A DNA stretch of 15,954 bases from CAZWZG01 sp964638245 (GCA_964638245.1 CAZWZG010000065.1:1-15954); one strand, 5' to 3'; positions 1 through 7,592 are shown, numbered from the stretch's first letter. Translations and numbers: made by a program. Notes: generated from the sequence alone by a model not told the origin.

Positions 1-416
1 AGGCAAATGACCGTATCCTCGCCCGTTTCAGGATCCGTCACAGAAATATAGATGTCCGCCGCCGGAATATCGCTGAGCCCCGAGAACACGACGCTTACAG
101 GGCCCTCAGCCCCTTCATAGTCGATCTTGACCGACCCATCCTCGTCACTGCGAACCTCAAGATTCGCGTCCCAGTTCGGGAATTGCAGCGTCGCGCGATC
201 CGTTCCCGGCTCGAACCCTTCAATCACATTGGCCGGGATCGTGCCGTCAATCACGTGATTGGTGCCCTCGTCGCTCAGAAGACTGCCGGTGTCGGATGTA
301 TCGTCCTCGGCCTCGGCAATCGCCTCGTCATCTTCGTCGTCGCCATCAAAGACGCCCATCGCAATCGGCGCCGCCACAGCTGCCATCGCGGTTCCAAGTA
401 GTAATGCAAGCAACAT
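1..416 (-). CDS. Acidic exported or membrane-anchored protein, 5' part only
   Basis: An open frame runs from an ATG at 416 leftwards to the window edge without a stop (about 138 codons seen). It begins with a hydrophobic stretch (MLLALLLGTAMAAVAAPIAM), a signal peptide or N-terminal anchor, followed by a very acidic linker (DGDDEDDEAIAEAEDD, about residues 24-40). A later stretch, VIEGFEPGTDRATLQF, resembles the beta-rich modules found between or after RTX-type calcium-binding repeats in roseobacter surface proteins. No RTX nonapeptide is visible in the part present. GTG codons at 425 and 422 are alternative in-frame starts; no strong Shine-Dalgarno decides between them. Family and function are not recognised. 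An exported, possibly cation-binding surface protein is an inference. Confidence 0.6.
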   Translation of the reverse strand, partial: MLLALLLGTAMAAVAAPIAMGVFDGDDEDDEAIAEAEDDTSDTGSLLSDEGTNHVIDGTIPANVIEGFEPGTDRATLQFPNWDANLEVRSDEDGSVKIDYEGAEGPVSVVFSGLSDIPAADIYISVTDPETGEDTVIC

Positions 417-551
417 CGACACCACCCCAGGTCGAGAAAAATCGGCCAGCATTTACCACCATAGCGACGCACCCCGTGAACGAATTCTAGGCAAAATTCG
501 CTTCAAACTGAATGGGTTGTCAGTCTCGGGCATGCGCCCTAGCTTTGGCCC

Positions 552-818
552 ATGACCGAAAAAAGCGAAATCGAAGCCCTCCGACTGGAAATCCGCCGCC
601 TGACCGAACAGCGGTTTTTCAAGGACACCGCCAGCACCAAACGCTTCATGTTCTTCCAGTTCCTGCGCGGCATCGCCTTTGGCCTTGGTACGGTTCTTGG
701 CGGCTCGATCGTGCTCTCCTTCATCGGCTTTCTTCTGGCCCAGGTGGATTTCATCCCGATCCTTGGCGACTACGCCGCCGAAATCGCGCGCCAGATCGAA
801 ACGGAAGTCGAGCAATAA
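552..818 (+). CDS. DUF5665 small membrane protein
   Basis: An 88-residue protein. Residues 1-20 form a charged helix (MTEKSEIEALRLEIRRLTEQ). Next comes a basic/aromatic segment (STKRFMFFQFLRGIAFGLG, 28-46), then one transmembrane helix (about 45-66) and the short amphipathic tail IPILGDYAAEIARQIE. The FLRG-GLG-hydrophobic-IPxxGD order matches the DUF5665 family, whose function is unknown. It lies about 110 bp upstream of rpsO on the same strand and could be cotranscribed with it, although a promoter-like site sits between them. No strong ribosome binding site precedes the ATG. Confidence 0.75.
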   Translation: MTEKSEIEALRLEIRRLTEQRFFKDTASTKRFMFFQFLRGIAFGLGTVLGGSIVLSFIGFLLAQVDFIPILGDYAAEIARQIETEVEQ

Positions 819-823
819 ACCCC

Positions 824-852
824 TTTCCAAACGCACATTTCTTGCCTATACG
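824..852 (+). promoter_or_regulatory. Candidate sigma-70 promoter for rpsO
   Basis: TTTCCA (824-829) and TATACG (847-852) are separated by 17 bp. They match the -35 and -10 consensus at 4/6 and about 4/6 positions. Initiation near 859 would give rpsO a leader of roughly 70 nt. This is a pattern match only. Confidence 0.35.
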
Positions 853-927
853 CGCGGCTTCACCTCCAAGGGCCCTGCTGGACGACATCCCGGCTTGCGC
901 CATTCACATCAAAGTTAGGAGACCCCG

Positions 928-1197
928 ATGTCGATCACTGCTGAAGAAAAGACCCGCCTGATCAAGGAATTCGGGACAAAAGACGGCGACACCGGTTCGC
1001 CAGAGGTCCAAGTCGCCATCCTCAGCTCGCGCATCGCGACGTTGACCGAGCACTTCAAGACCCACAAAAAAGACAACCACTCGCGCCGCGGCCTTTTGAA
1101 GCTTGTCGCCCAGCGCCGGAAGCTTCTGGATTTTACCAAAGCCAAGGACGAAGCGCGTTATCAGGACCTGATCAAGCGTCTCGGCATCCGCCGTTAA
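928..1197 (+). CDS. rpsO: 30S ribosomal protein S15
   Basis: This encodes ribosomal protein uS15, which binds 16S rRNA early in assembly of the 30S platform. The 89-residue length is the usual one. Family hallmarks are visible: GDTGSPEVQVAILSSRI (about 21-37), the HKKDNHSRRGLLKLVAQRRKLLDF core (about 49-71) and the C-terminal DLIKRLGIRR. A good Shine-Dalgarno (AGGAGA, 917-922) sits 5 nt before the ATG. In many bacteria rpsO is followed closely by pnp. Here pnp is 13.3 kb further on, and the next gene downstream is on the opposite strand. Confidence 0.98.
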   Translation: MSITAEEKTRLIKEFGTKDGDTGSPEVQVAILSSRIATLTEHFKTHKKDNHSRRGLLKLVAQRRKLLDFTKAKDEARYQDLIKRLGIRR

Positions 1198-1201
1198 CCC
1201 A

Positions 1202-1248
1202 GCACATCGCGCAAAAGTGGGGACCGGTTTTGCGCTCCCCGGATGTGC
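1202..1248. repeat. Long nested palindrome after rpsO (candidate terminator or dispersed palindromic element)
   Basis: The inner arms GCGCAAAA (1209-1216) and TTTTGCGC (1228-1235) are perfect inverted repeats around GTGGGGACCGG. The outer arms GCACATC (1202-1208) and GATGTGC (1242-1248) are also perfect complements. The motif GCGCAAAAGTGGGGACCGG resembles a palindrome that recurs between genes in many alphaproteobacteria. It lies between the converging rpsO and the minus-strand gene ending at 1262. It may end or protect both transcripts, although no U-tract follows. Confidence 0.7.
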
Positions 1249-1261
1249 GATGAATTAATCT

Positions 1262-1978
1262 TCAGGCGCGCCGACGCATCAGCGGCGCGCCACCGATCAG
1301 CAAGATCCAGACAAGACCGCCAGCCGCAATCGCAGCCGCCGCTGCGCCGAGCGCTGGCGGTATTTTTATGCCCGTCGCAGGCGCGGGGGCTTGCAATACC
1401 AACGTGCCTCCGTCTTCGAGCATGACGGTCGAAATCTCGACGTCCCCGCTCGACGAATAGTCACGGACTTCAAGCGTTATCGGCTCGCGGCCCACTTCGG
1501 GAAACGTCATCTCGACCGTGCCGCCGGGATCCGCTTTCCACGCATAAAACCCCATGAAGGCAACGAGTTCATCCAGCCCCATCTGCGCGACCGTTTCCGG
1601 CGAATTGCAGATCGCAATAGAGATCGACGCATCATAGGGCGTGTTGAAATCAGGCAGGATCGCAGGGTCATGGACCATCATGGACATGGCCTCAAAACCG
1701 GTGGCGGCCCCCGTCGCGCTGGCGTCAACGCTGGCAAAGATTTCATCCGCCGTATCAAACGTCCCGTCATAAAGCGCATCGATGTCCACGACGCCTTCAG
1801 GCGTCAAAAGCGCTTCGGCCCCTTGGCCGAACAAAACGGGGAGCTCATCCGCCTCCAGCCCGAAATAGACCGACGTACCATCATCGGCGCGATCCACGAT
1901 GATTGTGGGCAGCGCAATGGCCGCCGACCCCGCCCAAAGGCAGGCCAGCGTTGCAGCGATATGGCAAGCACGTTTCAT
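1262..1978 (-). CDS. Secreted protein with C-terminal membrane anchor, unknown function
   Basis: A 238-residue protein. It has an N-terminal signal peptide (MKRACHIAATLACLWAGSAA, cleavage probably near residues 22-24), an acidic, mostly soluble middle part and one hydrophobic helix near the C-terminus (about 207-232). That helix is preceded by a Pro/Ala-rich stretch (APAPATGIKIPP) and ends in LMRRRA. The predicted topology is a periplasmic domain held by a C-terminal helix with a positive cytoplasmic tail. The Pro-helix-Arg tail resembles bacterial C-terminal sorting tags, but no known tag signature is clearly matched. No strong ribosome binding site is seen before the ATG. The family is not recognised. 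Confidence 0.7.
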   Translation of the reverse strand: MKRACHIAATLACLWAGSAAIALPTIIVDRADDGTSVYFGLEADELPVLFGQGAEALLTPEGVVDIDALYDGTFDTADEIFASVDASATGAATGFEAMSMMVHDPAILPDFNTPYDASISIAICNSPETVAQMGLDELVAFMGFYAWKADPGGTVEMTFPEVGREPITLEVRDYSSSGDVEISTVMLEDGGTLVLQAPAPATGIKIPPALGAAAAAIAAGGLVWILLIGGAPLMRRRA

Positions 1979-2097
1979 ACTGCAGATATAGGCACGCGCT
2001 GCGCCGGGTCTAGTATTGGTACGACCTTGCGTACCGAGCAGGCCGACGTCGGTGAATGTCCGCTATGAGGACATAGCTGCCATTCGTAGCTCCGCAT

Positions 2098-2586
2098 TCA
2101 AGGTCTGGCCAACATCGGCAGTATGAGACCCCATTGCGTTTCTTGAGGCTGCCCCGCGGGTTCAAACCCAAGCTTCTTGTAGACTGCAATCGCCCGTTCA
2201 TTGTCCGGGTGAGGGTCGGTCGCGAGCATCGGCACACCGCAGTCAAAGAGAAAGCCTACTCTCGTGCCTATGAAAGCAGTCCCATGCCCAATTCCAATCA
2301 TCTTGGGGTCGCCGATGTATTGGTCGATCCCTCGCGCGCCCTTTGGAAGATGAGCAAAGTGATGGTCCTCCCACCCGTGGACGGAGTAATCCTGCATGAA
2401 GGCAAATGGACGTCCATCAACCGAAACGATGCACCGTGACACACGAGGATCGCTTAATTCTTCCTGATCATACGGTTCATCTGAATCCCACCATTCGCGG
2501 ACATGCGGCTGCACCTGCCACTCCAACAGCGTGGGCAGATCGCCCATCGTAACTTTGCGGAAATCGTATTTACTGGCGGCTGTCAT
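2098..2586 (-). CDS. GNAT acetyltransferase, AAC(6')-like
   Basis: A 162-residue acetyltransferase of the GNAT fold, which transfers an acetyl group from acetyl-CoA to an amine. The acetyl-CoA loop is KMIGIGHGTAF (95-105). Other stretches line up with my memory of the aminoglycoside 6'-N-acetyltransferase Ib group: LLEWQVQPHVREWW (20-33), GIDQ (86-89) and ATDPHPDNERAIAVYKKLGF (122-141). The length is typical. Similarity to AAC(6') does not prove drug resistance, because many environmental relatives act on other amines. It lies just left of the truncated asparaginase copy and on the same strand. Confidence 0.8.
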   Translation of the reverse strand: MTAASKYDFRKVTMGDLPTLLEWQVQPHVREWWDSDEPYDQEELSDPRVSRCIVSVDGRPFAFMQDYSVHGWEDHHFAHLPKGARGIDQYIGDPKMIGIGHGTAFIGTRVGFLFDCGVPMLATDPHPDNERAIAVYKKLGFEPAGQPQETQWGLILPMLARP

Positions 2587-2622
2587 TCCGACAATTTAGC
2601 ACATCGCTTAACGGTATGTTGG

Positions 2623-3187
2623 GCTCAAACCAGACCTTCGCTGCAGCGCGGCTGAATGCGCAGATCATGTCCGCACCACCGCCCTAAGCCCCCAACCGCC
2701 CCGCATTGAACTCCCCGGCCAGCGGGGTCTCGATGAACCGCTTTATCGCAGGCAGGCCCTCGACGCTGGCCAGCGCCAGGTGCAACTTGGCATAGGCCGC
2801 TTCCAGCATCATGTCGCGCCCGTCAATCACCCCGTTGCGCACCAAGGGCGCGCTGGCGGCATAGGCTCCAAGCCTGGCACCCCCGAAAAGCGTCTCCGAA
2901 ATCGCCACAACCGGGATCCCGCGTTCGGCCGCCCGCACCAGCGCCGCCTCGATCGCTGGATCCGACGGGACCGTCCCGCTTCCAAAGACCCGCAGGATCA
3001 CACCGTCGGCCTCCTCCATCGCCACCCGGATCGGGGCCGTGGACCCGCCCGGCGCGACCGGGACTACCGCGACCTCGGCTTGCCCAAAGGCATGGGCGCG
3101 CAGCACATCCCCCTCCCGGCAGGGCGGGTGGTCTGTGGGACCCGCCTCGAACGCATCCAGATCGAACGAATGCCGCTTGCGCACCCG
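2623..3187. repeat. Left copy of a 565-bp direct repeat (asparaginase 3' half plus downstream tail)
   Basis: This aligns without gaps to 10716-11280 at an offset of 8,093 bp, in the same orientation. By eye, the coding part (2684-3187) has one mismatch in 504 bases, a silent AAT/AAC change in an Asn codon. The non-coding tail (2623-2683) has six mismatches in 61. Identity stops abruptly after 3187 on one side and fades before 2623 on the other. Confidence 0.95.
2684..3187 (-). pseudogene. 5'-truncated asparaginase fragment
   Basis: This is the C-terminal half (166 residues) of the asparaginase encoded in full at 10777-11739, with identical protein sequence to the natural stop. It lacks the N-terminal domain, including the catalytic TGGTI and HGTDT motifs, so it cannot be an active asparaginase. 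A GTG at 3184 is the first in-frame start, but it corresponds to an internal Val codon of the intact gene (residue 155) and has no ribosome binding site. The sequence upstream of 3187 is unrelated to asparaginase. It is the left end of the duplication that brackets the 3188-10715 block. Confidence 0.95.
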
Positions 3188-3308
3188 CGTGCCGGTCAGC
3201 GATCTCCAGAAGCAGCGTCGACAGTCTGCGTGGCACCGGAGTAGCGCTTGGCTCAGGCACGTTTGGACCGACCGGCGGATTTGCCGGACGCATCTGCGAA
3301 ACCATCAT
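3188..3308 (-). pseudogene. Possible exoD 5' fragment, cut by the asparaginase junction
   Basis: Reading leftwards from ATG 3308 (or 3305 or 3293) gives about 40 codons that end at the junction with the asparaginase fragment. There the frame runs on into the wrong frame of that gene. The last part, PVPRRLSTLLLEIADRH, resembles the start of the conserved domain of ExoD-family membrane proteins (exopolysaccharide-linked), as I remember the family. The match is short and the remaining roughly 150 codons are absent. If correct, it shows that the junction at 3187/3188 broke a gene on the incoming DNA. It could instead be a chance open frame. Confidence 0.35.
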
Positions 3309-3329
3309 CTCTTCTTCTACGGCTTTAGC

Positions 3330-3533
3330 CTAGTCACGCTCCCAATGGGCAGCGTTCTGCGCGCGACTCTGATGCGCATACTCACGTCCAATCCGGCTCC
3401 GGAGTCGTTGCTCTTTGGCCGGTGAAGAAACCAGAATCGCGACAGGTAACAGAGCTGCCCTTAGCGCACGAAGAGCCGAAGACGCCCAGAGGGACATCCC
3501 GATCAAGCCAGCCAGAAGGACAAGAATTGCCAT
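3330..3533 (-). CDS. Small single-pass membrane protein, hypothetical
   Basis: A 67-residue frame starting at ATG 3533, chosen because AAGGAA (3546-3541) lies 7 nt upstream. Longer starts up to 3602 lack this. The N-terminus is hydrophobic (MAILVLLAGLIGMSLWASSA) and continues through LRALRAALLPVAILV, giving one or two membrane helices. The rest is a basic hydrophilic tail rich in Arg, Glu and Gln. It sits just downstream of the Na+/Ca2+ exchanger on the same strand, about 120 bp from its stop, and could end that operon. No family is recognised. Its reality rests on the ribosome binding site and the hydrophobic start. Confidence 0.4.
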   Translation of the reverse strand: MAILVLLAGLIGMSLWASSALRALRAALLPVAILVSSPAKEQRLRSRIGREYAHQSRAQNAAHWERD

Positions 3534-3655
3534 GACAGTATTCCTTACGAGAGCAGACAATCCGCTCTTGGAACAAATGTGTATCGGGCTGCGACTCTGC
3601 AATATCGCGCTGATCTAAATCGACATAAGCCCTTCGAGGCATCGCCCATCTTCAG

Positions 3656-4612
3656 TCAGCTGAGCAAAAGAACGCCCATGTAAACGGTGTATGCGGCGAC
3701 GAACAAGCCGCCTTCGCGTCGGCTGGTTGTCCAGCCCGTTCGGGCGAAGAGCAGCAACACTGCTGTTGCGGCACACATCACCCAGATATCGAGCCGAATG
3801 ATCTCGGCCGGGATCGCCATTGGCTGCACGATGGAGGTGATGCCGAGAATAAAGAGGATGTTGAAGATGTTGCTGCCAAGCACGTTACCGAGAGCCACAT
3901 CTCCCTGACCTTTGCGCACGGCAATGATGGATGTCACCAATTCGGGCATGGAGGTGCCGATCGCGACAATGGTCAAGCCTATCACGGTCTCGGACAGACC
4001 GGCTGCCTGCGCGATCGTGACCGCACCGGAGACCAGAAACCGAGCGCCGAAGATGGTGATAACAAGGCCCGCGATGGCGATTATGATCGAGATACCAAGC
4101 GCATAGTCGGGGCCTGGCACAGCTTCCGCTTCGCCTTCGTAAACAGCTGCGGCTGGCGTGCCGCCCGTCCGCTTTTCAGACCAAAGTGTGAAGGTGAGGT
4201 AGATCGTCAATGAAATGACGAAAAGGAGGCCCACACCCCGATTGATATCGCCCCAGAGCACCACGCCGAGACAGAGAAGCGTAGCAAAAACCATGACGGC
4301 ACCGTCACGTCGGAACGCCTTTGGATCGACCGCAATAGGCGCGATAAGGGCAGCAATGCCCAGGATCAAAAGTATGTTGCCAATATTGCTCCCGACAACG
4401 TTGCCGATGGCAATCCCGGATGAGCCTGAAATCGCTGCCTGAAGGCTGGTGACGAGTTCCGGTGTCGAAGTGCCGAAGCCCACCAGTGTGAGGCCGATGA
4501 CCATTGGTGAGATGCCAAAGGATTTGGCAGCTGACACCGCACCACGCACCAGCAACGCTCCGCCAACAACGAGTCCTGCGAGGCCGACGAAGACAAGAAG
4601 GGTCGCACTCAT
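3656..4612 (-). CDS. Calcium/sodium antiporter, CaCA family (YrbG-like)
   Basis: An inner-membrane cation exchanger that typically expels Ca2+ in exchange for Na+. The 318 residues show the two inverted alpha repeats of the family. Repeat 1 has GFGTSTPELVTS (45-56) and GNVVGSNIGNI (70-80); repeat 2 has VAIGTSMPELVTS (216-228) and GNVLGSNIFNI (242-252). The Glu of each PEL motif and the Asn of each GSN motif are the expected ion ligands, and all are present. A hydrophilic loop at about 145-170 separates the halves. About ten membrane helices are expected. The ATG overlaps the stop of the upstream MFS gene (ATGA, 4612-4609), so the two are almost certainly cotranscribed and translationally coupled. 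Confidence 0.93.
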   Translation of the reverse strand: MSATLLVFVGLAGLVVGGALLVRGAVSAAKSFGISPMVIGLTLVGFGTSTPELVTSLQAAISGSSGIAIGNVVGSNIGNILLILGIAALIAPIAVDPKAFRRDGAVMVFATLLCLGVVLWGDINRGVGLLFVISLTIYLTFTLWSEKRTGGTPAAAVYEGEAEAVPGPDYALGISIIIAIAGLVITIFGARFLVSGAVTIAQAAGLSETVIGLTIVAIGTSMPELVTSIIAVRKGQGDVALGNVLGSNIFNILFILGITSIVQPMAIPAEIIRLDIWVMCAATAVLLLFARTGWTTSRREGGLFVAAYTVYMGVLLLS

Positions 4613-5910
4613 TCCCGTGGGTCTTTCGAAGAGGTAGCTGTCATTGCCGGGGTTTGCTTTGGCTGGTCGGCGTCCAGCTCCGCCTGATCTGCCCCGAAGG
4701 CTGCTGTTTCCGGTGTTGATGAACGTGCCATTGGATTAGCCTTGAAGGAGACTTTGTTCTCGTTTGCCACAGCCGGAGCGTGTCTCAGACGCCAGATGGC
4801 AAACGCGATAAGGGAGATATGTGCGATGCCCGTGACACCAAAGAGGCTGACAGCACCAAAAGATGTCATTGCAAAGCCCGCGACAGTTGGCCCCACGATC
4901 GAACCAATTCCGAAGACCAGAAGCAGGCCGCCGCTGACCTGAATATAGGTGCCCGGTTCGGCATGGTCGTTCGCGTGGGCCACAATCACCGGATACATCG
5001 AGAACACGGTGGCACCAAAGAGCGCGGCAAGGGTCAAAACGATGGTGGGACTGGTTGTTCCAATGAATAGGAACAATGCGTCGGCCAGTAAGGCGAACGC
5101 TGTAATGCCAATCAGGACCTTACGTCGATCCAGACGGTCAGAGGCTATTCCCACGGGTATCTGAACGGCAGCACCCGCAATGATGGGGATACTGGCGAAC
5201 AGAGCAATTTCACCAAGCGAGAGGCCAATCTTCGCGCCATAGACGGCGGCCAGTGTGCCGAATGACGCATTCGAGACACCGACCATCAGGACCGCAAAAA
5301 AGGCGATAGGAGAGTTCATCCAAAGCCCGCGCAAGTTGAGCGAAACACGCGTCAACGGGCGAGGTGTGGTGGTCGCGCTGATCGCCGTGGGCAGCAGGGC
5401 AAGGCAATAGACCATCGCCGCCAGCACAAAGAAGAAATAACCGTTTGCATCGCCAAGGGTCAGAACCATCTGACCTGCGGTGGTCGCGGCCAGGTTCACC
5501 ATTGTGTAGATGCCAAAGACGCGCCCGCGCGACGATGCTTCTGTACGCTCGTTCAGCCAGCTCTCCACGATCATTGCCGCCCCGGCGAAGCAGAACCCAG
5601 AGAGCGCGCGCACCGGTATCCAGACCCAGGGCGTTATGAGGACAAGCGATAGCAGGACGGCGATTGCCGCAATCGCGCACATGGCCCCGAAGGCTCTGAT
5701 GTGGCCGACCCGTGCGACCAGCGCAGGCGTTCTCAGACACCCGGCAACGTATCCGATGGCCCAACCGGTGCCCAAGAGGCCGAGTGATGCGGCCGTAAAG
5801 CCCTCGGCTTCACCGCGCACCGGCAGGATCAGCGCATTGATGCCTCCAGCGAAAAGAAGGAAGGCTGACCCCAAAAGGAGGGCTGTGAGGGAAAGTAGAC
5901 TTTTGACCAT
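4609..5910 (-). CDS. MFS transporter, YcaD-like
   Basis: A 433-residue major-facilitator protein with about twelve membrane helices. The motif VESWLNERTEASSRGRVFG in the first half is typical of the YcaD-type subgroup, and DRLDRRKVL is the cytoplasmic loop between helices 8 and 9. The substrate is unknown. Residues from about 378 to the end form an unusual 55-residue hydrophilic Ala/Thr/Asp-rich tail. The gene's stop overlaps the start of the Na+/Ca2+ exchanger. A good Shine-Dalgarno (AGGAGG, 5929-5924) lies 13 nt before the ATG, longer than usual, and no closer in-frame start exists upstream. A hairpin overlaps the leader (see 5927-5951). Confidence 0.88.
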   Translation of the reverse strand: MVKSLLSLTALLLGSAFLLFAGGINALILPVRGEAEGFTAASLGLLGTGWAIGYVAGCLRTPALVARVGHIRAFGAMCAIAAIAVLLSLVLITPWVWIPVRALSGFCFAGAAMIVESWLNERTEASSRGRVFGIYTMVNLAATTAGQMVLTLGDANGYFFFVLAAMVYCLALLPTAISATTTPRPLTRVSLNLRGLWMNSPIAFFAVLMVGVSNASFGTLAAVYGAKIGLSLGEIALFASIPIIAGAAVQIPVGIASDRLDRRKVLIGITAFALLADALFLFIGTTSPTIVLTLAALFGATVFSMYPVIVAHANDHAEPGTYIQVSGGLLLVFGIGSIVGPTVAGFAMTSFGAVSLFGVTGIAHISLIAFAIWRLRHAPAVANENKVSFKANPMARSSTPETAAFGADQAELDADQPKQTPAMTATSSKDPRE

Positions 5911-5926
5911 GAACGAGACCTGACCT

Positions 5927-5951
5927 CCTGAAGTTATCCGAAGGCTTCAGG
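5927..5951 (-). promoter_or_regulatory. Hairpin touching the MFS gene's ribosome binding site
   Basis: CCTGAAG (5927-5933) and CTTCAGG (5945-5951) are perfect 7-bp complements around an 11-nt loop. In the minus-strand transcript the 3' arm runs directly into AGGAGG, so folding could hide part of the ribosome binding site of the MFS-exchanger operon. It could also be a protein-binding dyad. Confidence 0.4.
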
Positions 5952-6125
5952 TGTCATTCCGAACTTTGCCAAACCATCTTGCCGAATGATGACCCGACAA
6001 TAGGCCGAAACTGCGCGCCTATCCAATACCTTGATTGCATGGTCGCAAAATCCCACATCAGTAACGGATGACGCCAGCAAACGCGGGCTGAGAGACCAAG
6101 CCTACCTTTCTGGAACGCCAACCAA

Positions 6126-6581
6126 ATGCTACGACTTCTTCCTGCGACCTTCGGTTTCGTAATGCTGACAGTCGCCGCCAACACGTGTGCGGCGCAGGAG
6201 AATGCCCCTGCAGAAATGCGCATGTTGGGCCAATGCGCAGGGTGCATACTGAATGGCAACGACTACCGTGAGGGCCGCCTCACAGGTGTCCAACTGGAGG
6301 ATTCGGAGCTTACCGAGGTTTCCTTTGAAGAAGCGGCCTTGTCCCTTGCAATTTTTGACGGAGCGCGGCTCACAAACGTGAACTTTGACGTCTCAAATCT
6401 GCGAGGCGCGAGTTTTGTGGGCGCGGTTCTGGTCAATGTCACCTTCGATGGCGCAGACCTCATGGGGGCCGTTTTTGAAGGCGCAACCCTCGATCAGACG
6501 GACCTTTCGACGGCACGCTTGTGCAAAACACAATTGCCTGACGACATGATGGCGAATGACGGGTGCAACCGAACAAACTAA
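6126..6581 (+). CDS. Secreted pentapeptide-repeat protein
   Basis: A 151-residue protein with a signal peptide (MLRLLPATFGFVMLTVAANT, cleavage likely after the CAA near residue 23). Residues about 43-131 form tandem pentapeptide repeats of the A(N/D)LXX/XXFXX type, for example GARLTNVNFDVSNLRGASF, FDGADLMGAVFEGATL and DQTDLSTARL. These predict a right-handed quadrilateral beta helix, here in the periplasm. A CAGC pair (C37, C40) comes before the repeats, and C133 and C147 follow them, so two disulfides are possible. The target is unknown; pentapeptide proteins act as scaffolds or protein mimics. It is divergent from the MFS operon, with 215 bp between them. Confidence 0.85.
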   Translation: MLRLLPATFGFVMLTVAANTCAAQENAPAEMRMLGQCAGCILNGNDYREGRLTGVQLEDSELTEVSFEEAALSLAIFDGARLTNVNFDVSNLRGASFVGAVLVNVTFDGADLMGAVFEGATLDQTDLSTARLCKTQLPDDMMANDGCNRTN

Positions 6582-6824
6582 AGCGGTTCAATTTCTGCGC
6601 CAGCACGGAGTGCCCCAATTTAAATATCGTTCCACGAGGCTCTTGAATTGTCTTCACACCACATCCATTTCTCCGCCGCGAACCGGGCCCCTCTGACGTG
6701 CTTTGTCCGAAAGGCAATGCCGTGATGTCGGATCGCTCCCCAGGAGGGAGGTGTTCAACCGGTTTCCTTCAATAAAGAACCCGCAGCCACCCTCCTCCGC
6801 ATCAGGAATGAAAGGAGTCCTTGG

Positions 6825-7559
6825 GTGGAAAAACTTGTTCGCGGTCATGGCTCCGCATCAATCGCAAGCAGCCAGTATGATGTGGGCTTGCGCACATATT
6901 TGAACGGCGTCTTCGCTTACATGGGCGGAGCATTGGTGCTGTCTGCACTCACGGCATTTGCCGTTGCGAACATCGCACTGCTGACAGCGCTGATCTTCGG
7001 CACGCCCCTGAAATGGGTTGCGATCTTCGCCCCTCTGGCGGTCGTGTTGTTCGCGTCGTTCCGCTTCGAGCAGTTGTCTCTCGCGACGTTGCACAGCCTT
7101 TTCTGGGGCTTTGCCGCGCTGATGGGCGTGTCGCTCGCGAGTGTCTTGCTGGTCTTCACCGGCACGAGCATCGTTCAGGCCTTCCTGAGTGCGTCTATCG
7201 TGTTCTTGGCGATGGCTCTCTGGGGCTACACGACCAAGCGTGATTTGTCCGGCTGGGGCAGTTTCCTGATGATGGGCCTCATCGGTGTCATCGGTGCCGC
7301 CATCCTAAACCTATTCCTCGCCTCCGGTGCGCTCTCAATGGCGATCTCGGTCGTGGGTGTGATTGTTTTCACCGGCCTCACCGCCTGGGACATGCAGCGT
7401 CTGCGCAACGAATATCTGACGCATCGTAGTGTGGCAGGCACCTCTGCTGGGGAACAGCTTGGAAAACTTCAGGTTATGGGCGCGCTCTCGCTCTATCTGA
7501 ACCTGATCAACCTGTTTCAGATGATCCTGAGCCTCTTTGGCCAGCGTCAGGAAGGATAA
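6825..7559 (+). CDS. Bax inhibitor-1 / YccA family membrane protein
   Basis: A 244-residue integral membrane protein of the BI-1 (TMBIM) family. Bacterial members such as YetJ act as pH-sensitive Ca2+ leak channels, and others modulate membrane proteases. Signs are VGLRTYLNGVFAYMGGALV (about 21-39), six or seven hydrophobic helices and the near-C-terminal block FTGLTAWDMQRLRNEY with the acidic residue in helix 6/7. It starts at GTG 6825, chosen because AAAGGAG (6811-6817) sits 7 nt upstream and because the family start aligns. The broken zinc-ribbon gene follows within 35 bp and was probably its operon partner. Confidence 0.93.
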   Translation: MEKLVRGHGSASIASSQYDVGLRTYLNGVFAYMGGALVLSALTAFAVANIALLTALIFGTPLKWVAIFAPLAVVLFASFRFEQLSLATLHSLFWGFAALMGVSLASVLLVFTGTSIVQAFLSASIVFLAMALWGYTTKRDLSGWGSFLMMGLIGVIGAAILNLFLASGALSMAISVVGVIVFTGLTAWDMQRLRNEYLTHRSVAGTSAGEQLGKLQVMGALSLYLNLINLFQMILSLFGQRQEG

Positions 7560-7592
7560 CGGACCATGCGCACTCAAAAGGAAGTTGCAGCT

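Noticed and set aside
2823..3308. 161-codon open frame spanning the left junction on the minus strand
   Set aside because: Its second half is the asparaginase fragment in the wrong frame. Only the first 40 codons may be real, as an exoD remnant.
5954..6259. 101-codon minus-strand open frame upstream of and into the pentapeptide gene
   Set aside because: It is antisense to the signal peptide and first repeats, with no ribosome binding site or family resemblance.
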